A stretch of 64,000 nucleotides of DNA from the NCBI GenBank assembly GCA_014529385.2, contig CM043963.1, forward strand, positions 111,252,912 through 111,316,911, given 5' to 3'. This stretch comes from Adiantum capillus-veneris. Its lineage: Eukaryota > Streptophyta > Polypodiopsida > Polypodiales > Pteridaceae. Position numbers and translations under genes: made by a program. Of this stretch, positions 33,388-43,577 are shown piece after piece. The stretch's first letter is position 1; each line of letters starts with the position of its first letter. Below the pieces are notes generated by a model. It made no database searches. It was not told the DNA's origin and saw nothing but the letters and a program-made list of their open reading frames with translations.

Positions 33388-34987
33388 TGTCATAATAACC
33401 AATATCTAATTATCCTTAATGATTTTCTCATGTTAAACTGATCATTTAAGATGGGGAAGTACCAAGGGAGAAAAAGCTAGATTATTGGTAAGGCTAGCAG
33501 ACTGGTCACAGTAGGGATCCAAAGGAGGGAAAATAGGGATCCAAAGGGGGACCATCTGCAGAAGAGCAATGTGCAAGCAATGGGCTTCAAAGACCTGACT
33601 TCCAAAATTCTAAGGTTCCAAAAATCAAAGGTAAGTCCAATGGTCATTGCTTAGGAAAATGGATGCTTGATCGTGTACAAAAAGTCTTTGTAAGCTCGTA
33701 AAGAGGAGGGCGCGAGCCCTTTCAGTAGGGGATGAGATAGAAACACACACACTCATGCAAGCCCCTTTACACAAAGGGCATAGTGGACACATGTCAGCTC
33801 CCTAGCCCAATTGCCCACAAGGTACACTCAAATTCTATAGGATGGCCATAGAGGTGGACCAATCAGAATTAGGCTAGAGTAAATCTAGTTTAGTTCATTT
33901 AAAAACACTTGATAAAAGGACCAATAAGAATTAAGCTCTCTAGAAGACTGTTGGACATTCTCCCAAGGGGTCCAATGAGCATTCAGCAACCCAATGGCTT
34001 CCCTGCTTCCTATTGGCCAGAAGACAAAGGGGTCCAATGAGAGTTTAATTGCATTATTTAATTACCTAAATCTCTCACAAAAGGGGAAAGGGGAACACAT
34101 GTCACAAGGCTATCACTTATGCTTCTCAATTATGATTGGCTAAGCTTTGCAGGGTCCAATGGGGTGCCAGCATGAGTAAATTGCAAGAGGGATCGACCAA
34201 GAGAGAGAGGTGGCTGATTTTGGCAAGGCATTATCACACACACTCTCACACAATATCATGTGTGAAGCAAGAAGACTCTCACAAAATCTCACGTGTGAAG
34301 CAAGAAGACTCTCTCTCTCCTTCTCAAGCTTTAATGGAAAGCTCATCATCTACTCCGAGCTTGTGATAAGGGAGGCCTACACCAACAACTCTTGGCTTTG
34401 TGATGCAAATCCAACCAAGAGCCAAGCTTCAATGCATGCTCATCTCCTCTACTATGCTAATTACTAACCTATGCTAAGCTATTATGAGTGATTATGTGAG
34501 GAGATATACTTCTTTCTCGTAAGACTACTCCTTCTTCCTCTCAATCTACTCTCATACCCCTCTAGCTCTCACCATCTTTGAAGGTGTGTGAGGTCTTGGG
34601 TCTGAGACCGTGAGGGAATTTATGTTGTGTTTTATAAGTGTGTGCATGGTGCTTGAAGCTTCCATCTTCATTGCACCAGGAAGATATTGAAGGAACACAA
34701 AGTATTGTATTGTAAAATGTCTCCCTTGATGGGGGGAAACCTATAATACAAAGCCTTTTGGAGGGGGGACCGGCTCCATGTAAATCCGGTCCTCAACTAT
34801 TTTCAATAGCTGAATTTCTCTCTCTTTTGAAGTATTGTTCATGCCTATCTAACTAGGTGTTATGCTTTGTTGCTCTCTCCATCCAAGCACTCTTGCTATG
34901 CTCATTAGGAATCTATTCTAATGAAATGCTCACTATGTTTATGCTATTTTTCGCTACACACGAGTTACTAGGCCATTAAATGTCACA
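33388..34987 (+). repeat. Element C 3' LTR
   Basis: The only nearly complete plus-strand LTR of family 1, about 1.6 kb, from TGTCATAATAACC to TGTCACA. It shares landmarks with A (GACCGGCTCC, TGAGGTCTTGGGTCTGAGACC) and B. The right edge is placed where the gag frame of element D resumes. Confidence 0.85.
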
Positions 34988-36730
34988 ATTTCAATTGCTT
35001 TTGCCGTTGTCCTTGATTTGGTCCCTGCGTTGGGCCCCTCAATAGCATCCTTTGCATGTTGATCATCATATCATTCATGTGCTTTAGTATGTCCTCTATA
35101 TAACTGACAGGAGCCGCAATAGTTGGTCTAACTTGTGTTGGCACATTGACTGTTGTTCGTTCTCTTTGTGCGTCTTTAGCTTTACTTTCCTCATTATAAA
35201 TCTTGCAAATTATGACTCAGGTCAATCGCATCTAGACTACATGCTTCCCAAGTCATATGTTTTTTGTTGTACAAGATAGCATGTAATTCCTTATTTAATA
35301 GTCCTTTCAAAAATAATGAGACGAGTCTTTCGTCGGTTGGAATTTCCAACTCTGGACATCTATCTATATATTGCCTCATTTGACTCACACTATCCCTTAC
35401 AATCTCTCCTTGTTTTTGCATGAAACTATAGAGTTGTGCCATTGTAGTGTTCTTTATCCCCATTTTGGAATAAGTAGCAACAAATCTCATTGCCAAGGTT
35501 GGTAAGTCGGTTAATGATCCAGGAAGTGGTTAAAAACCAAGTCAAAGCTTTCCCTTCCAAGGTCATCCCGAACCCCTCAAACTGCGTATGAAAGTCGGTT
35601 ATGCGCTCAGCTCTCAAAACCTGTCTGAAGTTGGCCAAATGGTCAAAATGATCCCCCTATCCGTTGTATTTTTTGACCCACTTTTGAAATCTTTTGGTTT
35701 GACTCTACAATTATATTTTTCGCCTACTCTTTCCCTTCTAATCGATGTCTCTCCCATTAATTCCTCAAACTAACTGTTTGGTAAGTGTGACTCATGTGGA
35801 CCCCTTTGCATCCTTGTGTCACTCATTCCTCCCCTGTTATAGGTGGTTTCAGCCTTTCTTTCTTTGTTGGTACCATTGAGGTGACTACCCCTTGTTGTGC
35901 TTCCTGGTTGGTTGGCCATGCTATCATAAGATCTAGCATTTGTATCCACATCCCGATCAATTTTCTGTGCAATTCCCATAATTATTTCACGGATTGAGCC
36001 TCTCTGGTACTTGGTTAAATTCAATCTCTTTTGCGGTCATCGTAACAAAGTTATTGTTGTAACAATCTCTAAAGAGATGAGGGGGGAGTTCTGCTAGCCC
36101 TTTTTTCCTGATCTTGAAGATGTACACAATTTTCAAGGGAGTTAGTTGTCCTAATCTAGCATGGGTTGTCCATACCAAATACTTAATATTGTTTTCTTCC
36201 TAACAGTAAACTCCAAGTCTTGCGTTATTAGTGGGGATGCGTTTTAATGGTTTAGCATCTATTAACTCATACCCTTACCTCTTTTACAGCCTTATCGGGT
36301 ATTATATTATCATCCTCTAATCTCCATTTATCCACTGAATCAGGGTCTTGTATCTTGCGATAATGTACTCCATTTTGGTCTATATACAGGTCATCCTATT
36401 TGTTTTCTCTCACCTTCTCTTCAAAATCGGTGGTATGGTCGTCTATCCGCACTACAAACTCCTCATTTGGGTCCAAGTAAATATGGGCTTCGTATTTGTT
36501 GGTCTTGAAGAAAGTTAGGATAAGCTTGAATTCAGTGAGGTCCCTGTTTCTGATTGAGTAAAAAAGGAAGATATGTTTGAGTTTGAATCAGAGTAAGTGT
36601 TTGAAATTTTTTTGCAATAGTTTCTAATTGGTCTCCCTTGGTTTACACTCTCTTTTGTGGACGCTCTATTCCTATTATCTCCTAAGTCAATCAAGTTTCC
36701 CAAAACTCTACTGGATCTTAGATTCATAAA
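34988..36730 (-). pseudogene. Element D gag, N-terminal part
   Basis: The minus strand starts MNLRSSRVLGNL at 36727 (E: MMNLRSGRNLQN). Degraded middle segments follow, then a capsid-like region: VLRAERITDFHTQFEGFGMT (E has VLRAEQITDFHTQYEGFGLT), YSKMGIKNTTMAQLYSFMQ and QYIDRCPELEIPTDERL. Several frameshifts are present. It is interrupted at its left by element C and continues at 27516. Confidence 0.85.
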
Positions 36731-36984
36731 TGGACTTATTTACCCAATTGCACTGATACTTCAAACCTGGAAATGTGGCCCTGATTTCAATCGTATTCTT
36801 TTGCTTTTGCTCTTAATTCGTCACCAAGTCATGAGTCCCTGCATACCAACACTCAAAACCGCATGTGATTTCACAATTTAACGTCAATTTGGTCAATATA
36901 AGGAGTCAAAAAGATACAAAATTTCCTTTCTTTATCCCTTGATAAACTCCTCGTGCAAAAAAGATGTGAATTTTGCCTTCATGC

Positions 36985-37006
36985 TATCTTAGGCACGTTG
37001 AAGATA
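36985..37006. promoter_or_regulatory. Element D leader palindrome 1
   Basis: TATCTT / AAGATA arms flanking AGGCACGTTG. It is one of four spaced copies. Confidence 0.65.
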
Positions 37007-37115
37007 TCTGCACTCATAGGTAGGCTCAATTTCAATTTTCAACTCATAAATGGAGTCTGTATGGCCTGCCAAAGAGAACCGTAATATCAAATTTGCAAAA
37101 CTACTTCCCTGGTGT

Positions 37116-37150
37116 GAGATTTATCTTAAGCACGCTGAAGATAAATCTTC
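37116..37150. promoter_or_regulatory. Element D leader palindrome 2
   Basis: The longest of the four. Arms GATTTATCTT and AAGATAAATC flank AAGCACGCTG-type centre bases. Confidence 0.7.
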
Positions 37151-37415
37151 TTCTTTTTCACTTTTTCTTGCAATTTGTGGCTTGGATGGGTTCTTCAAGT
37201 GATTCCAAGCTTGTACCATGAATTTCACGAGGTTTTGACCCCTTACCAATGTTTTTAGCTCTTTTTGAGCCTAAAGCCTAGTTTCCCCAATTCCCTTGGT
37301 GTATTGTTTTTTGTGTAGCTCCAATTTTGATGAAATTTTCTTAGGAGCTGTATTATAACCCTTATAGACCTTGGAGATTAAACAATGAGCAAAATATCCC
37401 TTCTAGTGAGATTTT

Positions 37416-37437
37416 TATCTTCAGCACGTCGAAGATA
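37416..37437. promoter_or_regulatory. Element D leader palindrome 3
   Basis: TATCTT / AAGATA arms flanking CAGCACGTCG. Confidence 0.65.
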
Positions 37438-37712
37438 AACCTCTTCCAAATTTTAGCATTTTTAATTATTTTTTGCACGGATTGCTTTTCCCACAAGTTT
37501 TAGGATTTATCCACACCTTGGTTTCAAGTTTTAGCCTGATTTGAATTTGCCTTGTTGATTTTCTCTGAAGTCTACAGTTTTTTTTTCAATTTTGGGCTTG
37601 ACCATGCCTTTCAGTGATCCGAATGTTTCCAAAATCAATGGGGATAGTCTAAACAAGTTGGTCTACCACCTTGAAAGTTAAAGTTCTCAATTTTAGTTTC
37701 AAAAACCCCTTG

Positions 37713-37738
37713 TCTATCTTTGGCGTGCCTAAGATAGA
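37713..37738. promoter_or_regulatory. Element D leader palindrome 4
   Basis: Arms GTCTATCTT and AAGATAGAC flank TGGCGTGCCT. Confidence 0.65.
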
Positions 37739-37900
37739 CTTGTCAATGTTTTTTTCTTCAATGCACCTTTGACCAGATGCTTTTGATGGTTTACATAAAA
37801 AAGAGTGCTAAAAGTGAAAAATGCAACTTCAGTCTCAACCCTACATTCTATCTAGGTAATACCCTTACCGACCTCTAGCGAGTCTCAAGGATCCTATACC

Positions 37901-39060
37901 TAGTCATCCTGCTATCAAAAGCTCCCGAGGTCCTTACCAAGTATCTCATGTATTTCTAGAGCTTGCTGCTGAATGCTTAGGTTTCAAAGTACTTTCAACA
38001 GGCACTCTTTGTCTTTTCTTTGTCACAATCTTTGAATATTGAGGTAACTCTGATGCAATAGCAACTGCCTACGGCAATGCCAACAAAGAGTCTCATGACA
38101 ATAAAGGGAGTGCATGTTGTTTTGCATTTGCTAGTGATGGTGAGGATGGATTTTATGGATTATCATTCTAGCATATCCATGGATAGATAACTGATGTCCT
38201 TAGTGTCCTCAATCTGGTACTGAGGACTTTGCAATAAACCTTCAAGGTAAACTTAGATGCCATAGCTTGGTTATTCTTTTTTAATAGATAATAGATAGGT
38301 CCTTCGCTTGCCTTTTAGGATGCAATCAAAAACATACGAACATTCTCGAATGACTATATACTACCAATAAAAAGGCACCACTTCAACAGACGTCCTTGAA
38401 GTGGCTTCACACTATCCAGATGGCCATTAGTTAGCACAAGTTCTTAATGACCCCATGGAGGTGGGATCAACCACCCCCAACACTAAAGAGCATGGAGTCT
38501 TTGATGAAGACCAAGCCATGCGATTGGCGATGTGCAAGCGGGGCTCAAATTTCAAAACCAACGTGAACCGTTGGATGCGGTCCGAGTTTACTCTTTTTGA
38601 CCAAGTTTACTTTTTCGCATTTGTGTTCACCATATAATCGTATGTTTTGTTTTGGATGCGATCAAAACCTACACATCCACGTGGTAAGAGCATCTGACTC
38701 TCAATGAGCAGGTAGTGGGTTCGACTATGCGGTTCTTTCGTTCATCCACCTGCCTCGAGATTCTCGCGCTTGGCTCGTATCCGTCAATCCCTTCTCTCCA
38801 GCTTCATTGAATACCCCGTGCCACTTAGTATTGTGGATTGATAACACCCAAACTTTTTTGAGGGGATCTCGAGGAAGTGGGATGGTAGAAACATTTCAAC
38901 GAGTTAGCTCATCCAATCCCACCTGAAAAGATTCCAAATTCATTCTATAGCCTCACTCATCATTTACCACATAGTCTCAGTTAAGACTCTGCTCATTCAA
39001 ATGTTCCACATTGACACACCTGACGCAATGTTGCATTACATTGCTTAAACAAACTTTTTA
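37901..39060. other. Unassigned region with a tRNA-like sequence
   Basis: No protein-coding feature was recognised. It includes the degraded tRNA-like segment at 38668-38740 and may contain the rest of element D's leader or LTR. Confidence 0.4.
38668..38740 (+). other. Degraded tRNA-Lys-like sequence (tRNA pseudogene or SINE head)
   Basis: GTGGTAAGAGCATCTGACTC resembles the D-arm (box A) and anticodon stem of a eukaryotic tRNA-Lys(CTT). It is followed by AGCAGG and GTGGGTTCGACT, which resembles a T-arm (box B). The anticodon loop and acceptor stem do not pair properly, so it is not a working tRNA. A tRNA-derived SINE head is the main alternative. No A-tail was identified. Confidence 0.4.
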
Positions 39061-39188
39061 GATCCCATGTCCTAAATTGCCATGAAGTGACAATATGGAT
39101 TGCGATAACGGGCTCTAACAAATGGATCCCATGTCCTAAATTCCCATGAAGTGACAATATGGATTGCGATAACGGGCTCTAACAAATA
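39061..39188. repeat. 64-bp tandem duplication
   Basis: 39061-39124 and 39125-39188 are nearly identical (GATCCCATGTCCTAAATT to AACGGGCTCTAACAAAT). It is a recent local duplication of non-coding sequence. Confidence 0.95.
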
Positions 39189-39260
39189 GAGCCATCGCTT
39201 ATACATTAGGATTTAAGGCATCTTCAATTGTTAAGTGCGTTGTAGATATGGTAATGGAAG

Positions 39261-39261
<1 letters not shown>

Positions 39262-39340
<79 letters not shown>
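39262..39340. repeat. (TA)n microsatellite
   Basis: A long uninterrupted TA run of about 78 bp. It can form a cruciform and is prone to length change. Confidence 0.96.
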
Positions 39341-39343
<3 letters not shown>

Positions 39344-40200
39344 TAAACGTATAAAGAATAAACATATATATAGAAAAAATCTAGAGGGATTGCAATTGTG
39401 TGTATGTATAGTGTGTGTGCGTGCGTGTGCCTATGTGTGTTGTAAACCACTGCAAGACACCTTCCTTACCCTCCACATTGCATCCATTAAATACCATCTA
39501 GTTCACAACTTTCGTGCTCACCTCAATAGCATTATAGTAGAAGGGGAGACTAGTGAAGGCATTGAGAGTAGCAGCAATGCTTTCTCAAAGCAGCACACCG
39601 TTAACTTCACCAGATCCCCTCAGCCCTTGTTCTTCAAGGGTGAGGGTGGACCCAAACATTTTGGTCGCGGCTGGCCCATACCACACTCCAACCTTCGTCT
39701 TTGGAGACCACACCCTGCTTTGCAAAAGGGAGAGGAGGCAAAAGAGACCTTGGGCCTGGGGGTAGTCTTTTTCACATTTGGGCAAAAGGACATGGGTTTG
39801 GAGGGCTTGTAGAAGAGACCTTCTGCAGTGTACATCGCCATTCGAAAGAGGTTCTAGGAGAGCTTGAGAGGGCAAGCCGCAACACCCGTACTAGCACAAG
39901 TACTTTTTGGGCTACTAACAGAGCATCCATCCAGCTTTTGTGCGCCATGCAGTTTAATGGCAAATTTTCCTATCATGCTTGTGTTTGTCGCCTTTGACAA
40001 GGTTACCTTCCCATGGCTAGTATCCTTGCACTCCAATGAATCACATTAGCGAATTTCATAAGACAAATGTTGCATTCTCTCAGTGCTACTAGTAAGAGAA
40101 ATGGCCAGATATACACACACATGTGAAAACACACCATTGAGAGGACAACCCCATATTATGTGGTGACCATTCAAGCACTAATCATAGAAGATGGAGCCAA
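39341..40200. other. Unassigned region left of the copia LTR
   Basis: Overlapping open frames exist on both strands (for example 39390-39812 plus and 39875-39585 minus), but no domain was recognised and no frame is clearly preferred. Confidence 0.35.
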
Positions 40201-40615
40201 CGACGGTTGGTGAAGCCAACATGGGAGGTCGAGGGAGCAAAGGATAGCAGTAAGGCACAACAAAGGTGGAGTAGCAGGAGAAGAGGATAGCCCAAAACCT
40301 GTCTTCCATGGCTACTCTAAGCGATGTCAAGAGATGGAGAAGGAGAGAGATTGAGCTCTTGAAAGCGCACACACACACAAAAAGATGGAGGCAAAGGACT
40401 GTACTTCTTCTTCTAGTACAACGGTCTAGTAAGAACCGCTAGTGAGTGAGGTGTGTAGGCAAGTGTGCCATCAGTCCGGTAGGTAGAGAAGCTCAGTGTA
40501 GTCCAGTTGTAGTATCGCTAGTGAAGGTATGTGTATCCACCAAGGCGTGCCAGTGATGATGACTGTCGGTGATAGTCATTCAAGAGTCGTACATGTTGAG
40601 CTTGACATCTCAACA
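40201..40615 (-). repeat. Copia remnant 3' LTR (left boundary uncertain)
   Basis: The minus strand begins TGTTGAGATGTCAAGCTCAA directly after a GACGGGGAG polypurine-like tract (40616-40624), as expected for the 3' LTR of a minus-strand copia element. Its other end was not resolved, and the second LTR is not seen in the window. Confidence 0.6.
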
Positions 40616-40689
40616 CTCCCCGTCAAGATCAATGTCATCTCTCGTATGCCAAGCATCACTCAAAATCATCGTAGCTTTGTTGCTCCAAG

Positions 40690-40890
40690 GGCCTTTGTGA
40701 AGATATCTGCAATTTGTTTATACGTCGCCACGTACTGTAGGTCAATGTCGCCTGCTAATACCCTCTCTCTAATGAAGTGACAGTGCACCTCAATGTGCTT
40801 TGTTCTGGCATGAAACACTGGATTTCATGACAAATGTATGTTGTTAAGGTTGTCACAATAGGTGATAACCGGCCTCTGTACATGTACTCC
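40690..40890 (-). pseudogene. Copia RNase H C-terminus
   Basis: HARTKHIEVHCHFIRERVLA followed by QYVATYKQIADIFTKALGAT, the conserved end of copia pol. It is joined directly to N-terminal RT sequence because of an internal deletion. Confidence 0.88.
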
Positions 40891-40894
40891 AAAG

Positions 40895-41520
40895 TCATGA
40901 AGTAGCAATTCCAGCCACAATTCCTGCCTCATTCTTTCGCACATTCAATGAATGTTCTGCATCAAACATCTCAAAGCCCAATGAAATGAGGAATGCCACA
41001 ATCCTCGCATACCAAGCTCTAGGTGCTTGGTTCAGCCCATACAATGCTTTCTTTAACATGCATACAAGATCATGTAGCCTCATATTTGCATAACTTTGTG
41101 GCTGCTCCATATACACAATTTCCCTCAAGTCTCCATTCAAAAATGCATTCTTTACATCCATTTGTTTCAACACCCATTTTAATGTAGCAGCCCCACTGGA
41201 ATAGACACACGAACGATAATCGTCTTATCTATGGGGCTGAATGTCTCCTCATAATCAATCCCATAAGTATGTGCATAACCTTTGGCCACAAGTCTAGCCT
41301 TATACCTAGTCACACTACCATCATCATTATGCTTTATTTTGTAAACTCACTTACATCCAATTGCCTTCTTATCCTTTGGTAATGGCACTAATTCCCATGT
41401 TCCATTTGCATCAAGTGTAGCCATCTCTTCATCCATAGCTTACCACCATTTTTCATCCTTGACAGCATCTGCAAAACATGTGGATTCTACTTCTGTAATC
41501 TTCACCATAAATGCACAATG
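40895..41520 (-). pseudogene. Copia reverse transcriptase, N-terminal part
   Basis: The minus strand reads GTWELVPLPKDKKAIGCK, a stop in place of Trp, then [20 protein letters not shown] and the frame 41173-40895 with QMDVKNAFLNGDLREIVYM and KKALYGLNQAPRAWY. These are hallmark copia RT motifs. The catalytic aspartates downstream are missing. Confidence 0.92.
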
Positions 41521-41550
41521 GTGAGCCACATAACTGTCATAAGTCAATCT

Positions 41551-42005
41551 CTACACAGGATTTCTTGCTCTTTCTGACCTGCATGGCCCAGGATCACTTC
41601 CAGGTGCCCTATTCCCTATTTGCATTCTTCTTGCACCCAAAGTCTTCACATAGAGTATGCAAAACTCCTCATCCAAACTCTGCTCAAAACCACTGCTATC
41701 GCCATCATCATAATCAACACTCAAATTTGGCAACTTAGGGACATCATCAACTTTTTCCGTTTCTTTCCTTGATGCATTTGAAGAGTTTGTAGGACTCATT
41801 CTTTCAGGTAACGTGTCACTCAATGGATTCTCACCATGACTTGCACTAGAGGACCCTTGCGGCCCACTCAAAACTTGTGACTGTGCACCTGTATTTTTTG
41901 CAGCCACATTCTCTCTTACATCAGCCCACTGTACATACCACTTTGCAGTTGCTTCATTCTCAAGATTCCATTTTGTATGGTTTTTGATAGTTTCTAGTTC
42001 ACCCA
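41551..42005 (-). pseudogene. Copia integrase-RT linker region
   Basis: An open frame of 151 codons, hydrophilic and Ser/Asp-rich, ending with a RRMQIGNRAPGSDPGPCRSE segment. It occupies the variable linker between integrase and RT. Element E interrupts it at 42005. Confidence 0.6.
42001..42005. other. Element E target-site duplication, left copy
   Basis: ACCCA immediately before the left LTR, matching 61115-61119 after the right LTR. A 5-bp duplication is the usual size for Ty3/gypsy integration. Confidence 0.93.
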
Positions 42006-42629
42006 TGTTATGGCGGTTACGCCGCTAGCGGAAGCTAAATAGCGAGAACTCAACCAACAACAAAATTTGTCAGACGAGGACAGAGCTTGACCCGCAGGCG
42101 CATGGAAACAACTAGGTGGGTGTCAAATCACCTACTCGACCTTCTAATGACAATCACTACTAAGGAAATCACATCTAAGTTCTAAAATACGCAAGTGACT
42201 GAAATCCGTACTACGAACGAATGCTATACGAAACAGGATCTAGAATCATTGAATCGATCTCAAACTCAAGGGGAAGTCTATACACTAGGTAAGAACAACA
42301 CCCTAAAGACTTGAACTGCAAAATCAACCTATAACCACTCCGTGCGGTAAACGCGTATGAAGACAGGCCGAAAAATACAGGTGATCGAAACTTGACCCCG
42401 ATGGTACTAATATGTAGCTCTACTCGTTGTGGTTCTATAGATATGCTGCACGCTCCATTCCGACACACGAGTTGGAAGAAAACTCACACCGAAGCTCGTA
42501 GGAACTTACCACACATAGAAGCCGATAGCGCGCACTCTTGGTATCTGTGCGTAGCTCTCGCCGTTGCTAACACAATGGCGGTGTCGCTTCTCCAATGGCG
42601 GCTCCGTAGCTCGCGTAGCAAGTAGATAA

Positions 42630-42630
<1 letters not shown>

Positions 42631-42686
<56 letters not shown>
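42631..42686. repeat. (CT)n microsatellite in 3' LTR
   Basis: Shorter than its partner in the 5' LTR (60754-60826), showing length change since insertion. Confidence 0.97.
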
Positions 42687-42688
<2 letters not shown>

Positions 42689-42757
42689 ACACAGTCACGG
42701 CGCTCAAAAACTCACTTTGATTAATAATCTGCCTCCTTTAGGTTACAAAAACTTTGG

Positions 42758-42767
42758 CTTATATACC
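42758..42767 (-). promoter_or_regulatory. TATA-like box in element E 3' LTR
   Basis: The minus strand reads GGTATATAAG, about 225 bp from the LTR start. The matching site in the 5' LTR (60898-60907) reads GGTACATAAG. Confidence 0.6.
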
Positions 42768-42991
42768 TCAGCCTTGGAGGTGAGAACATCTCTAACTAAT
42801 TACATCAGCAAGTGAAATTACTTCAGGATTACAAGCTGGAAACTCAATTGAGTCCCGTTACTTAATGAATGGCTCAAATCAAAATTAATGTCGGAAAGAC
42901 ATTAATGTCGGAAAGACATTTATTACAATCAATGGTTACAAAATGATGAGTGTGAGCAAAAATGTGGGTGTGATCCTCTGCTGGCTCAACA

Positions 42992-43006
42992 CTCCCCCCC
43001 TCCGCG
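42992..43006 (-). promoter_or_regulatory. Element E polypurine tract
   Basis: The minus strand reads CGCGGAGGGGGGGAG directly before the 3' LTR. It is the expected plus-strand primer. Confidence 0.92.
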
Positions 43007-43040
43007 TTCATGTCGTCCTTGACATGACTTTTATGCTTGG

Positions 43041-43577
43041 TCAATAAAGTCCTGTCGTCTTGAGCATCTGCAAATGTGATTCGTATCGTAGGTTGCCGAT
43101 GGTCAAGGTTGGGCCGAATATTTTGCTTTCGTGGGTGAAAAAGCCGGTGTAGAAAGCTTCTTCGAATGTTTGCATGTGGAAGCTAGGCAAAAACATAATC
43201 CTTTGGTATAGGAGGTGTAACACTTTTGGAGAAGGTTGCAATGAAAGATCGCACATCATATCAGTCACTGTGTCGGCCGTTGATAGTAGACTCGAGGTCG
43301 TGGCTTTATCTGGCGCGAACACTTTGATGCAAGCTAAGAGAGTCCTGCAGATTTTCTTGAGCATCTGACATGAAAGGTCAGGAGAGCTAGTAAAGATCTT
43401 GATGGTGCCCGTTAGGATTTTCACCATGTAGGCTTTACCTATTCTCTCTCCTGCCTTTGGTCCTGGCATCCTGGGATAATTAAGCCAATTTGGCTTCTTT
43501 TCTGCAATCCTGCCATGCTCTTTCCAGTTTCTGACTCTTGGCACCGGGCAGAAGGTTGCATCCTCCCGAATCTCCTT
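43041..43577 (-). CDS. Element E second block: C-terminal frame (167+ codons), unknown
   Basis: In frame with the coiled-coil frame 44669-43578 and separated from it by a single TGA, so it may be its continuation. It includes HGRIAEKKPNWLNYPRMPGP and KVLHLLYQRIMFLPSFHMQT. No ATG opens it; the first start-like codon is a GTG at 43544. No domain was recognised. It could be read only by stop suppression, or it shows decay of a longer protein. Confidence 0.5.
   Translation of the reverse strand, partial: KEIREDATFCPVPRVRNWKEHGRIAEKKPNWLNYPRMPGPKAGERIGKAYMVKILTGTIKIFTSSPDLSCQMLKKICRTLLACIKVFAPDKATTSSLLSTADTVTDMMCDLSLQPSPKVLHLLYQRIMFLPSFHMQTFEEAFYTGFFTHESKIFGPTLTIGNLRYESHLQMLKTTGLY

Larger units (their letters stand above)
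27517..34987 (+). mobile_element. Element C: Ty3/gypsy retrotransposon (family 1) nested in element D gag
   Basis: A 7.5-kb plus-strand element with partial 5' LTR, gag, protease, RT, RNase H, integrase, chromodomain-like tail, polypurine tract and 3' LTR. It splits the minus-strand gag of element D, whose reading frame continues in phase across the removed insert. The flanks ATTTT (left) and ATTTC (right) fit a diverged 5-bp target duplication. The 3' half of the 5' LTR, primer site and gag start are deleted. Multiple stops show it is inactive. Confidence 0.92.
36731..37900 (-). other. Element D 5' leader with palindrome array
   Basis: About 1.2 kb upstream of the gag start, in the position of element E's leader. 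It carries four spaced palindromic motifs sharing TATCTT and AAGATA arms. No LTR or primer site was identified beyond it, so the right boundary is arbitrary. Confidence 0.6.
40616..42005 (-). mobile_element. Ty1/copia retrotransposon remnant
   Basis: The minus strand keeps the linker after integrase, the N-terminal RT and the end of RNase H next to a 3' LTR. The middle of RT, including its catalytic YVDD region, is deleted. Element E is inserted at its right edge, and the ACCCA target sequence is duplicated on both sides. A short continuation may lie at 61115-61170. Confidence 0.88.
42006..42991 (-). repeat. Element E 3' LTR (left)
   Basis: Bounded TGTTATGG to CTCAACA in plus orientation, with TG..CA ends on both strands. 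It carries a (CT)n run at 42631-42686, a TATA-like box at 42758-42767 (minus GGTATATAAG) and a short tandem duplication at about 42888-42918 that is absent from the other LTR. Confidence 0.97.

Noticed and set aside
38668-38740. Functional tRNA gene
   Set aside because: The anticodon and acceptor stems do not pair, and box A is degraded.
39585-39997. Overlapping frames on both strands near 39.7 kb
   Set aside because: Neither strand shows a known domain or clear coding bias. Considered as a copia LTR or host exon but unsupported.
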